Positions 1-8,343 are shown, counted from the first letter of the stretch. The stretch is DNA of 64,000 nt from JACDCA01 sp963810305 (GCA_963810305.1 CAWEMY010000005.1:496001-560000); one strand, 5' to 3'. Notes: generated by a model not told the origin, from the letters alone. Translations and numbers: made by a program.

Positions 1-1075
1 GCGACTTCGGCGGGCCGCCGGCGGCCGGCAGCAGCACGATGTGTCCGCCGGCGAGCTGTCCGGTCTCGATGTAGGCGACGTGCCGGCCGTCGGGCGACCA
101 GCTCCACTCGAAGCCGTAGCCGAGGCGGACGTGCTTCTCGAGCGTCCGCGCCGGGCCGCCCGCGCGCGGGCGCACCGCGATCTCGAAGCTCGGCTGCTGA
201 CTGTTGGCCTCCCATCCCTCAATCAGTGAATAGGCGACCATCGACTCGTCGGGCGAGAACGCGTACCAGCGGACGGCCGCCTTTTCCACCAGCCGCGTGA
301 CGGTGCCGGACGCGACATCGAGGACGGCGAGGTCGCTCGTGAACCGGCTGACGTTGCCGACCGGCGGATTCTTCACACCGCCCTTCGACGGCTTCACCGT
401 CTCCGGGGCAGCCGCCTTCGGATCGAACCGCCGCACGTGCACCGACGGTTCATCCGGTCCGCCCTTTTTGAAGCGGTTCGCGCCCTGCGGCGCGCCGAGC
501 GCGTTCGCGTCGGCGATCGTCATGCCGGCCGGCAGGATCTTGCACAGCAGCTTCCCGCCGTCCTTCGACCACCGGATGACCTCGAAGCCGAAGGACGGGC
601 GCGCGATCACGCCGGGAATGCGCGTGGCCTTGCGCGTGGCCATCTCCCAGACCCACACGCCGGCCTGACCGCCTTCGTCGGAGTAGAAGGCCACGCGGCT
701 GCCGTCGGGCGACCAGACGGCCGCCCAGCTCGAGCTCGTCGGGCCGCCCAGGCGGATCGTCTCGCCCGTCGCCGTGTGAGTCAGAGTGGCCGCCATACGT
801 GAGTCGCCTTCGGCGAACGGGAACCCCGTTGCCGAGTAGGAGGTCCCTACCTTGTCGCGCGGCACGGTGTCGTCGGTCGCGACCGTGTGCGCGATCCACT
901 GACCGTCGGGGGAGAAGTTCACCGGCGATCGTCCGTTGTGCGCGTGCATGCCGAGCGCCATGTCGATGGGCAGCGGATCGCGCACGCGCGTCTGGGCGCC
1001 GGCCGGGATGACGAGGAGGCCGCACAGCGCGGCCGCGAGGGTCGGAAGTCGCGTGGCACGAAGATGCTGGTTCAT
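1..1075 (-). CDS. S9-peptidase-like secreted protein, N-terminal beta-propeller (partial at window edge)
   Basis: The frame opens with ATG at 1075 and runs off the left edge without a stop, giving 358 codons. Residues 1-27 form a signal peptide (hydrophobic core, then PAGAQ), so the product is exported. The rest shows WD40/TolB-like blades with repeated FSPDGQW, WSPDGSR and WSPDGRH turns, as in the N-terminal propeller of S9 (prolyl oligopeptidase/DPP-IV type) peptidases. The catalytic domain would lie outside the window, so peptidase activity is an inference. A stand-alone TolB-like propeller or a TolB-amidohydrolase fusion is possible. An ECF-like promoter lies only about 13 bp upstream. 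Confidence 0.72.
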   Translation of the reverse strand, partial: MNQHLRATRLPTLAAALCGLLVIPAGAQTRVRDPLPIDMALGMHAHNGRSPVNFSPDGQWIAHTVATDDTVPRDKVGTSYSATGFPFAEGDSRMAATLTHTATGETIRLGGPTSSSWAAVWSPDGSRVAFYSDEGGQAGVWVWEMATRKATRIPGVIARPSFGFEVIRWSKDGGKLLCKILPAGMTIADANALGAPQGANRFKKGGPDEPSVHVRRFDPKAAAPETVKPSKGGVKNPPVGNVSRFTSDLAVLDVASGTVTRLVEKAAVRWYAFSPDESMVAYSLIEGWEANSQQPSFEIAVRPRAGGPARTLEKHVRLGYGFEWSWSPDGRHVAYIETGQLAGGHIVLLPAAGGPPKS

Positions 1076-1088
1076 ATGGGGTACCCCC

Positions 1089-1117
1089 GTTAGAGAAGGC
1101 GCCGCCCGTTTCCTTCC
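1089..1117 (-). promoter_or_regulatory. ECF-sigma-like promoter of the propeller gene
   Basis: Read on the minus strand, a GGAAGGAAAC block is followed after 12 bases by CTCTAAC. It closely resembles elements at 1156-1184 (+) and 3601-3629 (-). GGAA-type -35 and TCTAA-type -10 boxes are typical of ECF sigma promoters. The start codon is so close (1075) that the transcript would be nearly leaderless. Confidence 0.4.
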
Positions 1118-1155
1118 ACTCCGCGGCCCTGTTGCCAGACGAAGGGCCGCCGAAC

Positions 1156-1184
1156 GGAAGAACCGCCGCTCCCTTGTCTCTAAC
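1156..1184 (+). promoter_or_regulatory. ECF-sigma-like promoter copy, plus strand
   Basis: GGAAGAAC at 1156-1163 is followed by GTCTCTAAC at 1176-1184. This is the same two-block element as upstream of the genes starting at 1075 and 3567. It now precedes only a gene remnant, which begins immediately after it. Confidence 0.4.
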
Positions 1185-1185
1185 C

Positions 1186-1674
1186 CGTGACGATCTGCGG
1201 AAGAACGCGAAGCTGCGGCGGTTCACGCCGCTCGCCGAGATGGAGCGGCGGATGCTGCGCCGGCGCGACTGGTACAGCGACGATCAGTTCATCCACAAGC
1301 GGCACGCGCAGGCGCTTGCGCAGGTGGTGGCGGCCGGCGGACGCGTCGGCGTGGGCGGGCACGGCCAGTTCCAGGGCTTGTCGGTCCACTGGGAGCTGGA
1401 GCTGATCGCGAGCGGCGGCATGCCGCTGCACGACGTTTTGCGCGCCGGCACGATCGTCAGCGCCGACGCCATTGGCCTGGCGCAGGACCTCGGGTCGATC
1501 GAGCCGGGCAAGCTCGCCGACCTGCAGGTGCTCGATCGCAACCCGCTCGACGACATCCGCCACACGACGGCGATCCGCTACGTGATGAAGAACGGACGGC
1601 TGTACGAAGGCGACACGCTGGACGAGGTGTGGCCGCGGCAGCGTCCTCTGCCGCGCCAGTGGTGGTGGAACTGA
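1186..1674 (+). pseudogene. Amidohydrolase C-terminal remnant
   Basis: About 162 codons ending at TGA 1672-1674 match the C-terminal end of the amidohydrolase domain of large TolB-amidohydrolase proteins. Visible features are a KRHAQALAQVV helix, the VGVGGHGQFQGL strand with its His, a SGGMPLHDVLRAGTI segment, LGSIEPGKLADLQVLD and RYVMKNGRLYEGDTLDEVWP. Such proteins are usually around 1000 residues, so the propeller, signal peptide and most metal ligands are missing. The reading frame begins directly at an ECF-like promoter element without a proper start, suggesting a deletion or rearrangement that removed the 5' part. It is unlikely to be active. Confidence 0.75.
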
Positions 1675-1683
1675 CCGGTCACT

Positions 1684-3567
1684 TCACCGCGGCGGCTCGG
1701 CCGGCTTCTTCTCCGCGGTGGCGAAGATGCGCGCCTCGACGTTGACGAGCGAGAGCGTGAACTGCTCGCCGCGGCGCACCGGCCGGAGATCGCGGAGGCG
1801 AAACGTGAGCGTGCGCGGCGAAGTCTCGGCGTCGGGCGCCAGCGCGCCGCCGGCGACCTGCTTCGAGAAGTCCCAGACGGCGCCGGATCCCGACACGCCG
1901 TTGTCGGCATCGGCGGCTTCCACGACGCCAAGGGCCGAGGTCATCGTGAGCGCCCGCAGCTTGATGGGGCCGGTGATCGGGGCCTTCGACGTGTTCCGGA
2001 GCCGCGCCGTCATCGTGAACACGCCCGTCGTGCGGTCGAACGCCGCCCGTTCCATCCGCACCTCGATCTGATCGGTCACGTCGTCCAGGGACGCGAGGTC
2101 GGTGCCGCCGTTCTTCACGGCGGCGCCCGCGACTGTCACGGGCGCGGTCCAGATCTGGCTGATGCCCGTGCGGTTGTCGACCCAGAACGGATGAAACCGT
2201 CCGCCGGCGTCGGCAGCGAGGCCGGCCGTGTGCCCGCCTGTGTAGAGGAACGGATTGATGTAGCCCCCGATCGTAAGTGTCTTGCTGCGCGCCGTCTCGT
2301 TCGCGCTGCCGCCGCCGGAGGCGTTCGCCGTCACCGACCACCGCTCTTTGCCCGTGAACTGATGCGCGGCCTCCGAGACCTTCGTGCTCGGCAGGAACGT
2401 GTCGCCGCCGTCGAGCGACGCCGAGAAGCGGATCCACCACCCGAGGTTGTCGCGCACATCGCGGCGGTCGTACCACGAGATGCCGACCACACCCTGGCGG
2501 TTGACCGCCACGACGGGGAGCAGCGTGTGCGGACCGTCGGCGGGATCCGGCGCCTGGCGATCGTCGTTCACCGTTCTCGGCCGGGACCAGGTCTTGCCCT
2601 TGTCCGACGAGTACGCCAGGCGCACCTCGCTCCGTCCCGACTTGTCATCGGGCCAGACGGCGTAGATGCGGTCCTTGAAGACGCCAGTTCCCGGATCGAC
2701 CGCGAGCGTTGGCACGACGCTCGTCATCGACGGCGGCCACGGCATCCACCAGTCGCTCACCGTGGCGACGCTCGAGTAGGTCTCGCCGCCGTCGGTCGAG
2801 ATAGCGACCTTGAGCCACGCGTTGGCCTGCTGCGGCGTGCTCTCCTTGACCCCGCTGGCGTCGTACGACTTCATCAGTCCGAACGAGGACACGAGGGTGC
2901 CGTCGCTCAGTACGACGCTGTTGCCCATGCCGAGCACGTAGGTGTTGGAGAGCGCCGCGCGCAGTACCGGTCCGGCGAAGTGCTCGCCGCGATCCTCGGA
3001 CGTGAACAGTCCGAGCGCCGTCGCGAAGCCGTCGCCGTGCGCCGGGCGCATGCCCTTGGTCGCGTTGATGTAGACGCGGCCGTGGTACTTGCCGCCCGTC
3101 GCGTCCACCGTGATGTATTCGCGATCCACGCTCGACACCGGCACGGGCGCGGCCCAGGTCCTGCCGCCGTCGGTGGACCGGTAGACGTGCATGCGGCGGA
3201 CGTCCTTGTCGTCGCCCGTGAGCGCCGCGAAGTACGCCGCCCCGTCGGGACCCATCGCGCAGGCGGGGTCCTGCGCGTCGCGGAAGCCCTTGGCCTCCAC
3301 CGCGGGCGACCACGTCGCGCCGCCGTCCCACGAGCCGTACGCGACCGTGATCCACATGTTCTGCTGCTGGTCGCGAATGGTCGAACAGCCGAGCAGCCGC
3401 GACGGATCGGACGGATCCGCCGCGAGCAGGACCTCGTCGTGCGCCGTGTCTGGGCGCGCGGCGCTGACCCTGACGTTTCGGCCGACCGTGACCTGCGCGG
3501 CCGCGGGGACGGCGATGGCCGCGCCCAACAGGAGCGCGGCGCCGGCCGTCTTGATGATGTCGGACAT
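1684..3567 (-). CDS. Secreted Asp-box (BNR) sialidase-like propeller protein
   Basis: A 627-residue protein starting at ATG 3567, chosen because residues 1-25 form a clean signal peptide ending in AAAQ; the open frame upstream has no such signal. At least five Asp-box turns (S-x-D-G-G-x-T-W) are seen: SWDGGATW, STDGGRTW, STDGGETY, SSDKGKTW and SLDGGDTF. This is the hallmark of the six-bladed exo-alpha-sialidase/BNR fold. The C-terminal 120 residues look like a separate beta-sandwich. The arginine triad of true sialidases is not evident, so sugar cleavage is not established. An ECF-like promoter sits 34 bp upstream of the ATG. Confidence 0.82.
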   Translation of the reverse strand: MSDIIKTAGAALLLGAAIAVPAAAQVTVGRNVRVSAARPDTAHDEVLLAADPSDPSRLLGCSTIRDQQQNMWITVAYGSWDGGATWSPAVEAKGFRDAQDPACAMGPDGAAYFAALTGDDKDVRRMHVYRSTDGGRTWAAPVPVSSVDREYITVDATGGKYHGRVYINATKGMRPAHGDGFATALGLFTSEDRGEHFAGPVLRAALSNTYVLGMGNSVVLSDGTLVSSFGLMKSYDASGVKESTPQQANAWLKVAISTDGGETYSSVATVSDWWMPWPPSMTSVVPTLAVDPGTGVFKDRIYAVWPDDKSGRSEVRLAYSSDKGKTWSRPRTVNDDRQAPDPADGPHTLLPVVAVNRQGVVGISWYDRRDVRDNLGWWIRFSASLDGGDTFLPSTKVSEAAHQFTGKERWSVTANASGGGSANETARSKTLTIGGYINPFLYTGGHTAGLAADAGGRFHPFWVDNRTGISQIWTAPVTVAGAAVKNGGTDLASLDDVTDQIEVRMERAAFDRTTGVFTMTARLRNTSKAPITGPIKLRALTMTSALGVVEAADADNGVSGSGAVWDFSKQVAGGALAPDAETSPRTLTFRLRDLRPVRRGEQFTLSLVNVEARIFATAEKKPAEPPR

Positions 3568-3600
3568 GGATCCTCGCAGGCGACCCGGGGTCGCTGCAGG

Positions 3601-3629
3601 GTTAGAGACGGCCTCGCCGCGTTTCTTCC
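3601..3629 (-). promoter_or_regulatory. ECF-sigma-like promoter of the Asp-box gene
   Basis: On the minus strand GGAAGAAAC is followed after 13 bases by CTCTAAC, the same element as at 1089-1117 and 1156-1184. The -10-like block ends 33 bp before the start codon at 3567, a normal distance for a leadered mRNA. Confidence 0.45.
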
Positions 3630-3651
3630 GTCGGCGCCGGCCAACGGCGGC

Positions 3652-4620
3652 GTGGCAACGAGGGTGAGTCACATCGGCGGCGTCTTCAGCGGGTTCGACG
3701 CCGATCGAAACGCAGATGCCTTCGTGTTCGCCCGGTCGTCGGAGACCGAAGGGAGCGACATCTACTATCTGTCCGCCCGCGGCGGGCCGGAACGGCGACT
3801 GACGCACTTCGCAACGCAATGGGCGTCGCTCGTCGAGCCTCGAGAAATTGCGTACCGCAGCTTCGATGGTCTCGCGATACAGGGGTTCCTCTACTTGCCG
3901 TCTGCCGCGACGACGGGCCAGAGGTGTCCAGCTCTCGTGCAGGTGCACGGGGGCGGCACGAACTCGTACATGCGCGGGCCGAACCTGACGGAGCAGTACC
4001 TGGCCTCGAAAGGGTTCGTGGTTCTCGCAATCAACTATCGCGGCGGCTCAGGGTTCGGCCGCGAGTTCCAGGATCTAGCCGTCGAGGACTGGCTGAACGG
4101 ACAAGCGCGTGATCCCGGTGCGGCGGCGGACTTCCTCCGTACGACTCCCTATGTGAACGGCAAGGTCGGGATTTACGGCGGCAGCTATGGCGGGATGCAG
4201 TCCATGGCGGCCATTTCGCGCACTCCGGACAAGTTCGACGCGGCGGTGCCGATGCGCGGGATCTACTCGCAGTCCATGACGTTCGAAGATATGGACCGGC
4301 TCGGGAAGATCTTTGCGAAAACGGGACATGGTGGGTTGCCGAACGAGCGGCCTGAGATTTACGAAAAGAGCAGCACGATCCTCCGCTTCAATGCGATCGA
4401 AGTGCCGCTGCTCATCACGCATGGAGAGCTCGACGATCGGGCGCCGTACAAGAACTATGTCCTGGCAGTCGCCGAACTGAAGAAGCTCGGCAAGACGTTC
4501 GAGAGCCGAAGCTATCCGGGCGAAGGACACGGCTTCCGCAATCCGGACAACCAGATTGACATGTACACACGGCTGGAGGCGTTCTTCCGGGCACATCTCG
4601 GTGAGTGCACTGCAAGGTGA
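3652..4620 (+). pseudogene. S9 family peptidase, catalytic C-terminal domain only
   Basis: About 322 codons encode the last propeller blade and a complete alpha/beta-hydrolase domain of an S9 peptidase. Visible are the oxyanion region ALVQVHGGG, NYRGGSGFGREF, the nucleophile motif GGSYGGMQS, the Asp loop THGELDDRAP and the His loop YPGEGHGFRNP. The family normally carries a signal peptide and a propeller of 300 or more residues, both absent here. GTG 3652 is the first usable codon near the homologous part; the longer open frame upstream is antisense to the Asp-box gene. I read it as a 5'-truncated gene. A short active hydrolase is possible because the triad is intact. Confidence 0.7.
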
Positions 4621-4688
4621 CGAATGGATCGGGCGTCGAAAGTCTGGCCGAGAGCGTGGTATTCCTTCGCGTGGCCTTTGAAGTGACT

Positions 4689-5216
4689 TCATTTCACGGA
4701 ACCAAACACCGCTCCATGCGCGAAAGCCGAACCGGTCTTGCCGTGGGGCCACTCATCACGGTCGTACCGGATTCCGGGAATTCCGGACCCGGCGGCTGGA
4801 AGGTCGCGCGCGAGCTGGAGCTTTCCGGTCTCTGGATCCATGTCGATCAGGTAAACGCCACCGGCCAGTGTTCCTCCGCCGGTCATCACGATGCGCTTTC
4901 CTCCGGGTTCGAGCGCGAGCCAGTGTGGGCGGGCATCAACGCCGAAAGCGAGTTCGTCTGCGATCACTGGCTTCTCCGGTGTGGACACATCCAGCACCAC
5001 GAGCGATCCGGTGGTGCCGACGGGCTGAACCCAGAAACGACCAGACCGCACGGGCACGTTGCAATCCGTGTCCTCGCCCTCCACCGCCGACCACGGGAAG
5101 GAACGCGCTAGTTTGGCGACGGGCATTCCGTCGAGCTCGGAGAGCACGTACAGCCCGCAGCGAAACGTTGCGACCATCACAGATGTTCCATCGCCAAGGG
5201 CTCTCACTTCGGCAGT
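4689..5216 (-). pseudogene. Beta-propeller protein, C-terminal remnant
   Basis: Roughly 175 codons resembling the C-terminal blades of an LVIVD or lactonase-like propeller: segments such as GSLVVLDVSTPEKPVIADEL, HWLALEPGGKRIVMTGG and GGVYLIDMDPETGKL. An in-frame TGA lies just upstream of the homologous part and no signal peptide or initiation site is present, so the 5' part is lost. It is the third truncated secreted-protein gene in the first 5.2 kb. No function can be assigned. Confidence 0.6.
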
Positions 5217-5358
5217 TCACGGTACCCTTAAGCAGGCGTTGGTGTCACGACGCCACGCGCGCGAGTACGAAGGCCTCTGGATGAAAGAGCTGCAAGCGTT
5301 TCTCTCGGATCCGCTGGCACGCGCGCGTCACTATTTGTGGAGGTTCCCGGGCGGGCGA

Positions 5359-6009
5359 TCACTGCAAGAGCCGAATGACTTCCTCGCTCGGCCGGACGTC
5401 GCCGAAAATCCGGTAGAACGTCGCGAGCGTCGCCTCGTGTAGGCCGTGCGCCTGGCCGGACAGCGCGTCGGAGATCATGATGACCTTGTATTCGAGTTCC
5501 ACGGCGTCTCGAGCCGTAGACTCACAGCAGATGTTCGTCACGGCGCCCACGATCAGAACCGTGTCGATGCAGCGAGCGTCGAGTTGCTCCTTCAGGTTGC
5601 ACTTGCCCGGGAAGAAGGCGCTCGCACCGGACTTGACAGCGATGAGATCCGACTCCTCTCTCTGAAGCGCGTGCCACAGTCTCGTGCCGGGGCCACCCGT
5701 CTGACCATCTTTGAAGTAGCGCGTGGCGAGCTCAACGCCGAGGATGGCGCTGAAATGCTTCGGCATCGCGTTCATGCGTGACAGGACCCATGCGACGATG
5801 CCGCCGGACCGGCGAACGGCGCGCGCGAGCGCGTTGACGACCGGGATCATGCGCTGCGACGTGTCGTCGTTTCCCACAGTGGCTTCATCGAGATCGATCA
5901 CGATTAGCGCCGTCGCCTTCGGATCAATCGTCTCGAACGCGTGCAACCGGCCGCGCCGCGCGACGACCTTCTTTACGACCTTCTCTGGAATTCCGCTTGG
6001 GTGCTGCAT
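5359..6009 (-). CDS. Isochorismatase-family cysteine hydrolase
   Basis: A 216-residue cytoplasmic protein with the isochorismatase-like fold. The catalytic triad is visible: Asp39 in ALIVIDLDEAT, a Lys in IAVKSGASAFF, and a Cys in GAVTNICCESTARDA preceded by the usual cis-peptide turn. Family members hydrolyse isochorismate, nicotinamide, ureidoacrylate or related amides; nothing here fixes the substrate. The residue after the Asp is Leu-Asp rather than Met-Gln, common in the less characterised subgroup. Start ATG 6009. It stands alone between a gene remnant and the SLOG gene, with about 150 bp of featureless spacer on either side. Confidence 0.88.
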   Translation of the reverse strand: MQHPSGIPEKVVKKVVARRGRLHAFETIDPKATALIVIDLDEATVGNDDTSQRMIPVVNALARAVRRSGGIVAWVLSRMNAMPKHFSAILGVELATRYFKDGQTGGPGTRLWHALQREESDLIAVKSGASAFFPGKCNLKEQLDARCIDTVLIVGAVTNICCESTARDAVELEYKVIMISDALSGQAHGLHEATLATFYRIFGDVRPSEEVIRLLQ

Positions 6010-6158
6010 ACTCGAAATGAGTCGAACAGTCGGTCAACGATGGACATGCACCTGACGGAAGAGCGCCCGAAATGCCGCTATCACCGTCGCCGGTTTGACC
6101 GCCAGCAGCGTTACCCAGCGGCGCGCTGCGCCACGTTCAGGTGCAGCTCGCTGACGAT

Positions 6159-6643
6159 TCACTCCACGCTGTCTGAATCGCCTTGGGCGAGAAGCCCCTT
6201 GATATCGTCAAAGGTCTTGTTGGTGCGGAACTGCTTTGTTGGCGCGACGTACACGACCACCGGTTGTGATCGCGGGACAGGTTGACGACGTTGTTGACGG
6301 TGCCCTTGCTCTTGCCGTCCCAGAGCATCAGCCCGTACTCAGCCGCCTCCGCCATCGCGCGGTCCTTGAGGGAGTAGTAGTCGAAGCCTCTGGCGCCGCG
6401 CGGGGCATCGATCTCACGCGTTGGCCAGTTCCCGACGTTGTTCCGGCAGTGGTCCTTCATGCAGTGCACGAGGACGTTCGGGTACGACCTGTCGGCAAGG
6501 TACCGCTGGATTGCCTTGTCGGCGCCGTTGGCGTCGCCGACGAGGATCTGAGATCCCTTCTCGATCATCGCATCGAGACGGGCTCTCACTTTGGAGGCAA
6601 GCGGCGAAATCTGCCGTGAACCGGCGACGAAGACAATCGACAT
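6159..6643 (-). CDS. SLOG-superfamily nucleotide-binding protein (frameshifted)
   Basis: The N-terminal 120 residues show a Rossmann-like SLOG fold: VFVAGSR at the first strand, GSQILVGDANGADKAIQRYL, and the C-terminal FDYYSLKDRAMAEAAEYGL and LMLWDGKSKGT motifs. Related proteins are thought to bind nucleotides or nucleotide-derived signals. After LSRDH the frame must shift by one base near 6264-6268. In the new frame it continues PVVVYVAPTKQF...TFDDIKGLL and ends at TGA 6161-6159, a good match to the expected C-terminus. Without correction the frame yields an unrelated tail ending at 6137. Here one base is missing (or two added). A sequencing error is the simplest reading. Confidence 0.68.
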
Positions 6644-6652
6644 TGGCCCGTC

Positions 6653-6925
6653 CTACGCGGCGCGGGCGGGCCTGTAGTCTTGCTCCGCGAGGGGCGGCTC
6701 GCCAAGCTCTGCGAGGAGCTGGTTGAGGCGTTCAAGAGGAACCGCTTGCGGCGCGGTGATCTCGACGCCCAACGGTCGCCCTGACGCGGCGTAGTCGACG
6801 ATGAGCAGCCCATCCGGCGATGACACGGTCCTCGCGCTCTTCTCACCGGTTGGGTGCGAGAGGTGCAGGTACGCCGCAAATGTCCGGCCCTTCCGATAGG
6901 TTACCTGCAGCGAGCGCTCAGTCAT
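6653..6925 (-). CDS. DUF2283-like small protein, possible antitoxin
   Basis: A 90-residue protein. Residues 36-60 carry the DUF2283 signature, LLIVDYAASGRPLGVEIT. Its ATG at 6925 overlaps the TGA of the upstream DUF4258 gene by four bases (ATGA), so the two are translationally coupled. DUF4258 and DUF2283 proteins often occur as adjacent pairs and are regarded as putative toxin-antitoxin modules; that role is inferred from the pairing only. Confidence 0.72.
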   Translation of the reverse strand: MTERSLQVTYRKGRTFAAYLHLSHPTGEKSARTVSSPDGLLIVDYAASGRPLGVEITAPQAVPLERLNQLLAELGEPPLAEQDYRPARAA

Positions 6926-7179
6926 TGGGACACCTCGTAAACGGTCACGACGACGAGCAGGCTGGCCTCGGTGTCTGGCTCGACGATCACGACCCAGGGA
7001 CTCTGCCCACGTCGGGATTGGATCATGAATCTGCCCTCCACGATGTTGGCCTCGAACCCCGTCGCTCGCTCCAGCATAGCGCGGACCTCCACCTCGGTCA
7101 CGCCTCGTTGCTCCATGCGCAATTCGGCGTGGCCAGTAAACGAAAGATCCCAATTCCACCACTCCGGGAAGGTCGGCAT
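6922..7179 (-). CDS. DUF4258 protein, possible toxin
   Basis: An 85-residue protein with the DUF4258 pattern: LSFTGHAELRMEQRGVTEVEV near the N-terminus, followed by GRFMIQSRRGQSPWVVIVEPDT. DUF4258 belongs to the RelE/BECR-like group of small proteins suspected to be RNase toxins. I chose ATG 7179 over the upstream codon at 7224 because it has an AGAGG ribosome-binding site at the right distance and fits the family start. First gene of a two-gene operon with the DUF2283 gene. Confidence 0.72.
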   Translation of the reverse strand: MPTFPEWWNWDLSFTGHAELRMEQRGVTEVEVRAMLERATGFEANIVEGRFMIQSRRGQSPWVVIVEPDTEASLLVVVTVYEVSQ

Positions 7180-7729
7180 CGAGCCTCTGAGCGGGCCGAT
7201 CGTAGCACCAGATTCACACCTCAAGGATCCCGTCAGATTTCGTTCGCCACGGCAGGGTACGTGTTGAGCGACCGCAGCTCAATCATCGCTTCAAGAGGGG
7301 GAACACAGTGGGGGAACGCTCCCCCCGCGCGAGGTGTTCCCCCTGGATTGTTCTGCGTCGAGGATTCGTCTCGCGTTGACGAACACGACTGCCGCTCGGC
7401 GAGCCCGCGGGACAACTGCCGGTCGTCGTGCAGGTTACAGTCCGTCGTCCTCGGGCGGCGCTCTGTGCCGCCCGCCTGGTTCTCTTCTGCCCGTGCGGTC
7501 GCCAATGGCAATCCGTGGCGTGAGCGACCACCCGAAATGGCCGCTTGGCCTGCCAAGCCTGCGGCCACGGACGTGGTCGCTCACGCCACGCTGAAAGACT
7601 GTTGGCGCCCTGTGTGAGCGCGGTCGGTCCGCCCAGCGCGCGCATCCCGACTTCCCTCTGCGTGGTTTCGTCCGCTGCGCGTCGTGTGGACGCGGTCTGA
7701 CCGGCAGCTGGTCGAAGGGTCGGGCACCT
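7180..7729. other. Gene-poor spacer of about 550 bp
   Basis: No supported coding region is seen on either strand. The spacer contains the long inverted repeat at 7514-7590 and, around 7300-7350, an imperfect inverted arrangement of GGGGGAACAC-type and GTGTTCCCCC-type stretches. Open frames here lack family matches and ribosome-binding sites. Confidence 0.5.
7514..7590. repeat. Large cruciform-capable inverted repeat
   Basis: Perfect 18-bp arms: 7514-7531 (CGTGGCGTGAGCGACCAC) and 7573-7590. Nested inside are a second inverted pair (GGCCGC/GCGGCC) and a 7-bp palindrome GCTTGGC-CT-GCCAAGC, so nearly the whole 77 bp can fold back. It resembles a short palindromic interspersed element. No T-run follows, so a terminator role is doubtful. 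Confidence 0.7.
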
Positions 7730-7984
7730 TCACCCGAAATGGCGCTTCGCGAAGGCGCGACCGGAGCCTGATTTCAGATAGCGCTCGAAGTCGATCGCTC
7801 GTTGCTCGTCAGGAAGTTCGATGGTGACGTGAAGTTGCCAGGGGCGGTAGCGCGCAGTGTGAGGGCAGCGGCTGGCGTTGTGATCGGCGAGGCGGGCGGG
7901 GACGTCGTGGGTCAGACCGATGTAGTAGTGCGCTTTAGGACTGGCACTCTTCAGAACGTAGACGAGTCGTCTGTCTTCGGGCAT
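7730..7984 (-). CDS. GIY-YIG nuclease-domain protein
   Basis: An 84-residue protein consisting only of a GIY-YIG domain: VYVLKSASPKAHYYIGLT near the N-terminus (the YVL...YIG core), DVPARLADHN, a tyrosine/proline-rich middle and the terminal FERYLKSGSGRAFAKRHF. This matches the stand-alone, UPF0213-like group, whose members are thought to bind or nick nucleic acid; the cellular role is unknown. Length is normal. It has no coupled neighbour: spacers of 550 and 280 bp flank it, typical of a mobile or accessory gene. Confidence 0.85.
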   Translation of the reverse strand: MPEDRRLVYVLKSASPKAHYYIGLTHDVPARLADHNASRCPHTARYRPWQLHVTIELPDEQRAIDFERYLKSGSGRAFAKRHFG

Positions 7985-8159
7985 GCGAAGGCGAAGGCAA
8001 CGTCAGTGCCGAACCACTGGAACGCAAAACGCGCAGAAACGATGAGTACCCACCCACACCGATGGCAGCCTCTGCGATCCGACTGGCGGTGATTGCTTGC
8101 AGGATCCGCGATGCCTGCGCTATCGAGCGGAATCCTGGCCTGAACAGAAGGCCTAGGTG

Positions 8160-8186
8160 GAGGCTGGCTTGCCGAGCCGAAGCTCG
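8160..8186 (-). repeat. tRNA-flanking repeat, copy 1
   Basis: A 27-bp sequence which, on the minus strand, begins CGAGCTTCGGCT and ends GCCAGCCTC. It lies about 80 bp downstream of tRNA-Ala. A copy with two differences lies at 10870-10896, about 27 bp downstream of tRNA-Sec, in the same orientation relative to its tRNA. Confidence 0.6.
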
Positions 8187-8267
8187 TTCATAGGCGAACA
8201 GCCCGCCTTCGCGTCGCTCTGCGACGCTACGGCGCGGCATCCTTCGCCTGCACTCACGAGCGAAGGA

Positions 8268-8343
8268 TGGTGGACCAGACCGGGATCGAACCGGTGACCT
8301 CGTGAATGCCATTCACGCGCGCTCCCAACTGCGCCACTGGCCC
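8268..8343 (-). tRNA. tRNA-Ala (GGC anticodon)
   Basis: A 76-nt cloverleaf on the minus strand with encoded CCA. The 7-bp acceptor stem is GGGCCAG/CTGGTCC with one G-U pair and discriminator A. The anticodon arm is CGTGAAT-GGC-ATTCACG, and the T arm holds GGTTCGATCCC. Decodes GCC and GCU alanine codons. Confidence 0.95.

Noticed and set aside
450..1226. Long minus-strand frame near the left edge
   Set aside because: Arg-rich shadow; the true gene is in another frame, starts at 1075 with a signal peptide and leaves the window.
2191..3651. Upstream half of the long plus-strand frame ending at 4620
   Set aside because: It is antisense to the Asp-box protein and Arg/Ala-rich; only the part after about 3652 matches an S9 peptidase.
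5200..5225. In-frame TGA before the propeller remnant as a possible selenocysteine codon
   Set aside because: tRNA-Sec is present, but no homologous sequence continues upstream of the TGA and no SECIS-like hairpin follows.
8000..8160. Spacer upstream of the GIY-YIG gene as a gene remnant
   Set aside because: No frame shows recognisable protein similarity on either strand.
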